Below, piece by piece: positions 7,715-12,319 of a DNA stretch of 12,319 nt. Each line of letters starts with the position of its first letter. The stretch's first letter is position 1. A model generated the notes under the pieces. That model was not told the origin of the DNA, ran no database searches, and worked only from the letters and a program-made list of their open reading frames with translations. Source of the stretch: a bacterium (GTDB lineage: Bacteria > Chloroflexota > Dormibacteria > Aeolococcales > Bog-877); contig JAJZGN010000040.1 of assembly GCA_021798435.1 (NCBI GenBank), positions 1 to 12,319 of the forward strand, written 5' to 3'. Made by a program: the position numbers and the translations under genes.

Positions 7715-7720
7715 TATACT
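7715..7720 (+). promoter_or_regulatory. -10 box (TATACT) of a probably leaderless yggT transcript
   Basis: TATACT matches TATAAT at five of six positions, including all the most conserved ones. It ends 6 nt before the GTG at 7727, which places the expected transcription start on or next to the first base of the start codon. There is no Shine-Dalgarno sequence in the proper place and no clear -35 box. Confidence 0.6.
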
Positions 7721-7726
7721 GCGAGG

Positions 7727-8296
7727 GTGAACTTGGCGGTGGTGCTGGTTGGCGATGTCGCCACCCTGCTCAACCTGTACGCGCTGTGCATCTTCGTCTG
7801 GGCGCTACTCTCGTTCTTCCCTGGATCCCAGGGGAGCACCCTGGGCCGCATCCTCGACAGCCTGGTGATGCCGGTCATCGCGCCACTCAGGCGGATCCTA
7901 CCCCGCATCGGGGGCTTGGACTTCTCGCCCCTGCTGGCGATCGTCCTCGTGTACGCGCTGGCGGGGGCTCTCCAGGGGGCGGCCAGCTCCGGTTTCGTGA
8001 ATCTGCCGGGCACCGTGATCTCGGTGGTTCTTGAGTTCCTCAGCGCCCTGCTGGTGGTGATCGTGCTCCTGCTCCTGATCAGGGTCCTCATCGGGCTGCT
8101 CCACGTGGACCCCTGGCACCCCCTGGTGCACGCAGTGCGTCAGATCACCGATGCCTTCGTGGACCCCATCGCGCGCCTGACCCGCACCCGGGGCGAGAGC
8201 GCCGCCGTCCTCGCCTTCGTGGTCTTCTTGGTGCTCTACATCGGACTCGCCCAGGTTCTCTTCCCGATCCTGCAGAACGGGGCCGCGCGGCTTTAG
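7727..8296 (+). CDS. yggT: YggT/YlmG-family integral membrane protein, two repeats, 189 aa
   Basis: Small inner-membrane protein of the YggT family, linked in different bacteria and plastids to division-site or nucleoid organisation and osmotic tolerance, without a settled biochemical activity. Two YGGT repeats are visible. The first (about residues 10-75) has the helix LLNLYALCIFVWALLSFFP, then LVMPVIAPLRRILPRIGG and the hallmark LDFSPLLAIVLVYAL. The second (about 100-185) has LLVVIVLLLLIRVLIGLL, then VDPIARLTR and a final helix. The length matches the double-repeat form known from E. coli (188 aa) and not the single-repeat YlmG of many Gram-positives. GTG at 7727 is chosen because the -10 box TATACT lies 6 nt upstream and the protein then starts just before the first helix; the frame is open further left to 7643, but the promoter falls inside that part. 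It converges on the membrane protein gene at 8427-9044. Confidence 0.9.
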   Translation: MNLAVVLVGDVATLLNLYALCIFVWALLSFFPGSQGSTLGRILDSLVMPVIAPLRRILPRIGGLDFSPLLAIVLVYALAGALQGAASSGFVNLPGTVISVVLEFLSALLVVIVLLLLIRVLIGLLHVDPWHPLVHAVRQITDAFVDPIARLTRTRGESAAVLAFVVFLVLYIGLAQVLFPILQNGAARL

Positions 8297-8302
8297 GCCC
8301 CG
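8278..8302 (+). terminator. Possible U-less terminator hairpin at the yggT stop
   Basis: CGGGGCC (8278-8284) and GGCCCCG (8296-8302) form a perfect 7-bp GC stem around an 11-nt loop that contains the first two bases of the TAG stop. There is no T-run after it. It is the strongest stem near the gene end. Confidence 0.35.
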
Positions 8303-8378
8303 GCTCCGCTTCCCGGCCGACGACACCCCCCGGGCGGCTCACTCGAGGCGCGGAGGACTGCGGGCCCTGGCAGGCATT

Positions 8379-8390
8379 CACCTTGAGGTG
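8379..8390. repeat. Short palindrome CACCTTGAGGTG in the convergent gap
   Basis: CACC-TTGA-GGTG lies between the ends of the two convergent genes. It could be a small stem or a protein binding site (ACCTnnAGGT resembles dyads used by some MerR-type regulators), but no promoter or regulator is nearby. Confidence 0.25.
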
Positions 8391-8426
8391 CAACCGGCGG
8401 GGTCCGGTTCCGGGAGTGTGACGCCC

Positions 8427-9044
8427 TCAGCCTGGGCGATGAGGCGTTCCGCGCCGCCGGCGCGCCAGGGCCCTCGGCACCGCCCGGCCGGCGGCCGAGA
8501 CCGCCCATGCCAGATGGGCGCCCAAGCCTGCCTCCTGGGGGCCACGGGCGAGGGCGCCGGACGCCTCGCTTGGCTCCGGCTGGAGGAGCTGCCATGACCT
8601 GGTCAGGGCGGCGCCGAAGGCCCCGAAGACCACGTAGGCGAGGTCGTACACCAGATCGGAGTTCGTGGGCTGCAGTACCAGCAGGAACCCCACCACCAGT
8701 TCGCAGATGTAGAGCAGCAGCGAGCCGATGAAGAGGCGCGTCGAGGTGTCGCGCCGGGCGAAGCCGCCGTAGTGGGTCCTCAGAGTGGACCAGATCGCTC
8801 CCACCGCCAGGGCGGTCGCCGGATAGCCCAGGTCGGTGCGAGGCAGGATCGCCCACAGTGATAGCAGGAGAGCGTTGGTCAGCGCCGTGAAGGCGGCGCC
8901 GGCCAGGGCCCGGTTGGCGCCACGGGCGGTTGCCCCCAGGATCTGCTCGTAGCGCAGGCTGATGGCGACGAAGAGCAGGCCGACGAGGCTTCCGGCGACG
9001 GCGGCGCTGGCGGTGAAGAACCCGACCAGCGTACTGGAGGTCAT
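8427..9044 (-). CDS. Multi-pass membrane protein of unknown function, 205 aa
   Basis: I do not recognise a characterised family. Four to five hydrophobic helices are visible: residues about 6-30 (LVGFFTASAAVAGSLVGLLF), 45-68 (AAFTALTNALLLSLWAILP), 74-90, 103-124 (LFIGSLLLYICELVVGFLLV) and 130-150 (YDLAYVVFGAFGAALT). The first helix, rich in small residues and followed by AISLRYEQI, resembles uncharacterised small membrane proteins of high-GC bacteria. The C-terminal 50 residues are Ala/Gly/Arg-rich and probably cytosolic. The ATG at 9044 is the best start, since the first helix begins immediately. It lies 98 bp downstream of the dnaE stop in the same direction and could be read from dnaE or its own promoter. 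No catalytic motif is visible. Confidence 0.8.
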   Translation of the reverse strand: MTSSTLVGFFTASAAVAGSLVGLLFVAISLRYEQILGATARGANRALAGAAFTALTNALLLSLWAILPRTDLGYPATALAVGAIWSTLRTHYGGFARRDTSTRLFIGSLLLYICELVVGFLLVLQPTNSDLVYDLAYVVFGAFGAALTRSWQLLQPEPSEASGALARGPQEAGLGAHLAWAVSAAGRAVPRALARRRRGTPHRPG

Positions 9045-9125
9045 CCGCGAAGTCTCTCACCGGAGGGGAGATAGCCGCCGGAGAATGCTTTCCCCAGAGG
9101 CGCCGGGCGGCGCGGTGGAGGGGCC

Positions 9126-9139
9126 CAGACGGTCGTCTG
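9126..9139 (-). terminator. Short perfect hairpin just after the dnaE stop
   Basis: CAGACG-GT-CGTCTG is a perfect 6-bp inverted repeat beginning 3 nt past the dnaE TGA. It has a 2-nt centre, so at least the innermost pair must open if it forms in RNA, and no T-run follows on the minus strand. It could be a weak or U-less terminator, or a DNA binding site ahead of the membrane protein gene. Confidence 0.35.
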
Positions 9140-9142
9140 AGG

Positions 9143-12100
9143 TCAGCCCGCGGCGATGCGCTCCGGTCCGCGGGGCCTCGGCGCCGGCGCCTCGGCGTGC
9201 CTGCGCTCCACCCGAAAGCAGCCGGGACCGAGAAGCGCCTCGACCCGAGACTGGAGCTGCGGCGCCGCCTCGACGCGATGGCTCTCCCCCAGCTCCAGCT
9301 CGTGGACCTCGCCCTCCTCCAGGAGGTGCAGCACCACAGGAGTCGTGCCCGGAGTGCCAGCCAGGACCTCGGCCAGTGCCGCCACCACCTCTTCGGTCGG
9401 ATCCCGCACTGTGAGGTGAAGGACCGCGTCCGGGCGCCAGCCGACCAGGGTGGGGGCGTCCACCGCCAGGACCCACTCGGCGATCAACCGGGCCGTCTCG
9501 GCTTCGTCGGCCGTTTCCTCCTCCCCGGGGTCGGCGCGCTGGCTCGGCGGCTTGGCCGATGAGCCCACCTCGACCCTGCCCCGGACCACCACCACCGCGT
9601 CCGGGTGGAGCAGGGCCTCGGCAGCCGCGAAGACCTTGGGAAATACGATCAGCTCACAGGTGCCGGTGAGGTCCTCGAGCACCCCGAAGGCCATCGCCTC
9701 CCCCTTCCGGTTCTGAACCCTTCGGCACTCCCTGAGGGCCCCTCCCACCTGGACCACTTTTCCCGGCAGGCGTGGGAGCTCGTCCAGGTCGGCGTCGGTG
9801 CAGTCGCGCAGCCGGTCGCCCAGCTGGGAGAGGGGGTGGCGGCTGAGGTACATCCCGAGGAGTTCGCGCTCCCACGCCAGTCGCTCCCGCTCCTCGTCTG
9901 GAGACAGTGGGCCCCGGGGGGGCTGAGCTGCCCCGGCCTCGGGGGTGGCGCCGTCGTCGAAGAGGGAGACCTGGCCCGCCTCCACATCCCGAGCCGACCG
10001 CTCTGCCTCCCGCATCGCCCCTTCCAGCTCCAGGAGGAGCCAGCCCCGGTCCCCCAGGGCGTCGCAGGCACCTGCTCGGACGAGGGCCTCCAGAACCCGG
10101 CGGTTGAGGTCGCGACCCCGCACCCGGCGGCAAAGGTCAAGCAGTGACCGAAATGCCCCCCCCTCCTCGCGCGCCGCCACCAGCGCCCGCGCCGCCCCCT
10201 CCCCCACGTTCTTCACCTGCTGAAGTCCGTAGACGATGACCCCAGCCTCGCTCCCCTCGCCGGTGTCCGGTGGGCCGCCTGCCCAAATGCTGAAGGCCGG
10301 TTGGGAGCGGTTGACGTCGGGAGGGAGCACCTCGATCTGCCTCGCCCTGGCGTCCAGGATCACCCTCTTCACCCGATCCAGGTCGCCCGCCCGGCTGTTG
10401 AGCAGAGCGCACATGTACTCCAGGGGGTGATTGGCCTTGAAGTAGGCGGTCTGGTATCCGATCAGCCCGTAGGCCACCGCGTGGGCCTTGTTGAAGCCGT
10501 ACCCCGCGAAGCGGTCGATGTAATCGAAGAGCGCCCCCGCCAGGGACTCCTCCACCCCGTTCGCCACCGCCCCGGCCGCGAATCGGTCGCGCTGGGCCGC
10601 CATCTTGGCCTTGTCCTTCTTGCCCATGGCCGCCCGGAGGAGGTCGGCCTCTCCCATGGAGAACCCCGCCACCGCCGAGGCGATCTGCATCACCTGGTCC
10701 TGATAGAGGATCACCCCATGGGTCTCACGCAGGATCGGCTCCAGCGCCGGGAGCATGTAGGAGATCGGCTCGTCGCCGCGCCGCCGCCGCATGTACATGT
10801 CTATGACCCCGCCCTCGATCGGCCCCGGCCGGTTCAGGGCGTTCGCGGCCGCCAGATCCTCGATGGACCCGGGCCGCATGTCCATCAGCACCCGGCGCCC
10901 CCCCTCGCCCTCCAGCTGGAACACCCCGATGGTGTCTCCCCGGGCGAGGAGGTCGTAGGTGGGCCGGTCGTCCAGCGGTAGGGCGTCCAGATCGGGACGG
11001 GCCCCGGTGGACAGCTCGACGTGGTCCAGGGTCTCCTCCAGAACGGTGAGGTTCTCGAGCCCGAGGAAGTCCATCTTCAGCAGGCCGAGCTCCTGCACCC
11101 CGTTCATGTCGAACTGGGTCACCACGGACTCCCGGTTGGTGGTGCCCCGCTGCAGCGGCACGTAGTCCACCAGGGGCCCGGGGCCGATCACCACCCCACC
11201 CGCGTGGGTGCCGGCGTTCCGGGCGATCCCCTCCAGCCGCCGCGCGGTGTCGATGAGCTTGGCCGCCCAGCCCTCTCCCTCGTAGAGCGCTCTCAGCTCC
11301 TTGGACTCCTCCAGAGCCGCCTCCAGGGTCATGCCCGGACGGATGGGAACCAACTTGGCGAGCCGGTCCACGTCCGGCAGGGGGACACCCTGGACCCGGC
11401 CCACGTCTCGGATGGCCGCCCGAGCCGCCATGGTCCCGAAGGTGATGATCTGGGCCACCCGATCCGATCCGTACTTCCGAGTGACGTAGTCGATCACCCG
11501 GCCGCGGCCGCTGACGTCGAAGTCGATGTCGATGTCGGGCATCGACACCCGCTCCAGGTTGAGGAACCGTTCGAAAGTAAGCCCGTAGCGGAGGGGGTCG
11601 AGAGAAGTGATCCCCAGGGAGTAGCTGACGAGACTTCCAGCCGCCGACCCCCTTCCCGGACCGATCTTCACCCCCTCCTCGCGCCCCGCCCGGGTGAAGT
11701 CCCAGACGATGAGGAAGTAGGCGGCGAAGCCGGTCTTGGCGATCACCTCCAGCTCGTATCCCAGCCGCTCCCGATACTCGGCAGGAACTGGATCGCCGAC
11801 CCGAGCGGCCAGACCGCGCTCTGCCACCTCGCGGAGGAAGCCGTCCGAATCCAGCTCCGGCCCGGTGTCGTAGCGGGGCAAGAGCGGCCGGTGCAGGACC
11901 GGCTCGAAGGCGCAGCGCTCGGCCAGGGCGGCGGAGTTGCCGACAGCTTCGAGGCAGTCGGGGAACTTGGCCGCCATCTCCTCAGCCGAGGTCAGGTAGA
12001 AATGCGGGCCGGCGAAGCGAAGCCGCTTGGGGTCCTCGACCCGGCTTCCAGTTTGGATGCAGAGCAAGACGTCGTGGGCGACCGCGTCGTCCGGATGGAC

Positions 12101-12319
12101 GTAGTGGCTGTCGTTGGTGGCCACCAGCGGAAGCCCGGTGCTGCGGGCGATCTCCAGCAACCCCTCGCGAACCGCCGCCTCCTCCTCCATCCCATGGTTC
12201 TGAAGCTCCAGGTAGAAGCCGTCTGGCCCCAGGATCTCGGAGTACTCCCGGCAGAGCGCCTCCGCCCCCTTGGTGTCGCCGGACAGGATGCGCTGAGGAA
12301 TCTCCCCGCCCACACACCC
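9143..12319 (-). CDS. dnaE: DNA polymerase III alpha subunit (DnaE), start outside window
   Basis: Replicative family C polymerase. About 1058 residues are visible; perhaps the first 110-130 are cut off at the right edge, where the frame stays open (GCVGGEIPQ, part of the PHP domain). The rest of the PHP domain includes GLPLVATNDSHYVHPDD. Polymerase elements: GPGRGSAAGSLVSYSLGIT, then PDIDIDF with two catalytic aspartates (nt 11519-11539), LKMDFLGLENL with the third (codon 11069-11071), and NRPGPIEGGVIDMY, VILYQDQVMQIA and MGKK of the fingers. A helix-hairpin-helix reads GLQQVKNVGEGAARALV. A clamp-binding motif QVSLFDD lies at 9953-9973. The OB fold includes VVQVGGALRECRRVQNRKG, and a final domain ends at TGA 9143-9145. 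All visible active-site residues are intact, so this is the main DnaE1-type replicase. DnaE2/ImuA-ImuB context is absent. Confidence 0.98.
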   Translation of the reverse strand, partial: GCVGGEIPQRILSGDTKGAEALCREYSEILGPDGFYLELQNHGMEEEAAVREGLLEIARSTGLPLVATNDSHYVHPDDAVAHDVLLCIQTGSRVEDPKRLRFAGPHFYLTSAEEMAAKFPDCLEAVGNSAALAERCAFEPVLHRPLLPRYDTGPELDSDGFLREVAERGLAARVGDPVPAEYRERLGYELEVIAKTGFAAYFLIVWDFTRAGREEGVKIGPGRGSAAGSLVSYSLGITSLDPLRYGLTFERFLNLERVSMPDIDIDFDVSGRGRVIDYVTRKYGSDRVAQIITFGTMAARAAIRDVGRVQGVPLPDVDRLAKLVPIRPGMTLEAALEESKELRALYEGEGWAAKLIDTARRLEGIARNAGTHAGGVVIGPGPLVDYVPLQRGTTNRESVVTQFDMNGVQELGLLKMDFLGLENLTVLEETLDHVELSTGARPDLDALPLDDRPTYDLLARGDTIGVFQLEGEGGRRVLMDMRPGSIEDLAAANALNRPGPIEGGVIDMYMRRRRGDEPISYMLPALEPILRETHGVILYQDQVMQIASAVAGFSMGEADLLRAAMGKKDKAKMAAQRDRFAAGAVANGVEESLAGALFDYIDRFAGYGFNKAHAVAYGLIGYQTAYFKANHPLEYMCALLNSRAGDLDRVKRVILDARARQIEVLPPDVNRSQPAFSIWAGGPPDTGEGSEAGVIVYGLQQVKNVGEGAARALVAAREEGGAFRSLLDLCRRVRGRDLNRRVLEALVRAGACDALGDRGWLLLELEGAMREAERSARDVEAGQVSLFDDGATPEAGAAQPPRGPLSPDEERERLAWERELLGMYLSRHPLSQLGDRLRDCTDADLDELPRLPGKVVQVGGALRECRRVQNRKGEAMAFGVLEDLTGTCELIVFPKVFAAAEALLHPDAVVVVRGRVEVGSSAKPPSQRADPGEEETADEAETARLIAEWVLAVDAPTLVGWRPDAVLHLTVRDPTEEVVAALAEVLAGTPGTTPVVLHLLEEGEVHELELGESHRVEAAPQLQSRVEALLGPGCFRVERRHAEAPAPRPRGPERIAAG

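Noticed and set aside
7404..7730. Plus-strand frame of 108 codons before yggT
   Set aside because: Pro/Arg/Gly-rich composition, no domain, and it contains the yggT -10 box and start codon in another frame.

Overview
The window is GC-rich bacterial chromosome made almost entirely of core housekeeping genes. The gene set is the DnaE-type Pol III alpha subunit, an exonuclease-deficient-looking PolA, Fpg/MutM, a DUF151 bifunctional nuclease, YggT, tRNA-Leu(CAA) and an ABC-F ATPase. Together with the very high GC, GTG/TTG starts and an apparently leaderless gene, this suggests a high-GC member of the Actinobacteriota or the Chloroflexota/Dormibacterota side of the Terrabacteria, probably poorly cultured. 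That placement is inference; nothing in the window fixes the phylum.

Layout. 1-802 (+): the C-terminal half of an ABC-F ATPase, cut by the left edge. It converges on and overlaps by 43 bp a tightly packed minus-strand operon read from about 6148 down to 760: SAM-dependent methyltransferase, polA, mutM/fpg, GT4 glycosyltransferase. The junctions are TAATG (1-base overlap), a 9-bp gap, and ATGA (4-base overlap), so translation is probably coupled along the operon. A divergent intergenic region (6149-6284) separates it from a plus-strand bifunctional nuclease gene (6285-6776), followed after 20 bp by tRNA-Leu(CAA) (6797-6882).

6883-7726 is the only sizeable region without a convincing large gene. 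It holds a possible 30-residue membrane peptide (7179-7271, minus) and an unusual density of inverted repeats, including abutting hairpins at 7001-7078. A two-repeat YggT-family membrane protein follows (7727-8296, +), with a TATACT -10 box so close that the message is probably leaderless. It converges on a minus-strand multi-pass membrane protein of unknown function (8427-9044). This lies 98 bp downstream of dnaE (9143 to the right edge, minus), which is missing only the first part of its PHP domain.

How the genes relate. PolA and Fpg sit together as a base-excision and gap-filling pair: Fpg excises oxidised purines and PolA fills the gap and processes flaps. The methyltransferase and glycosyltransferase share the transcript without an obvious functional link. 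I see no phage, transposon, CRISPR or defence genes. The unexplained material is small: the structured intergenic region, the mini membrane ORF, the hairpin-bearing leader of the nuclease gene, and the overlapping gene ends.
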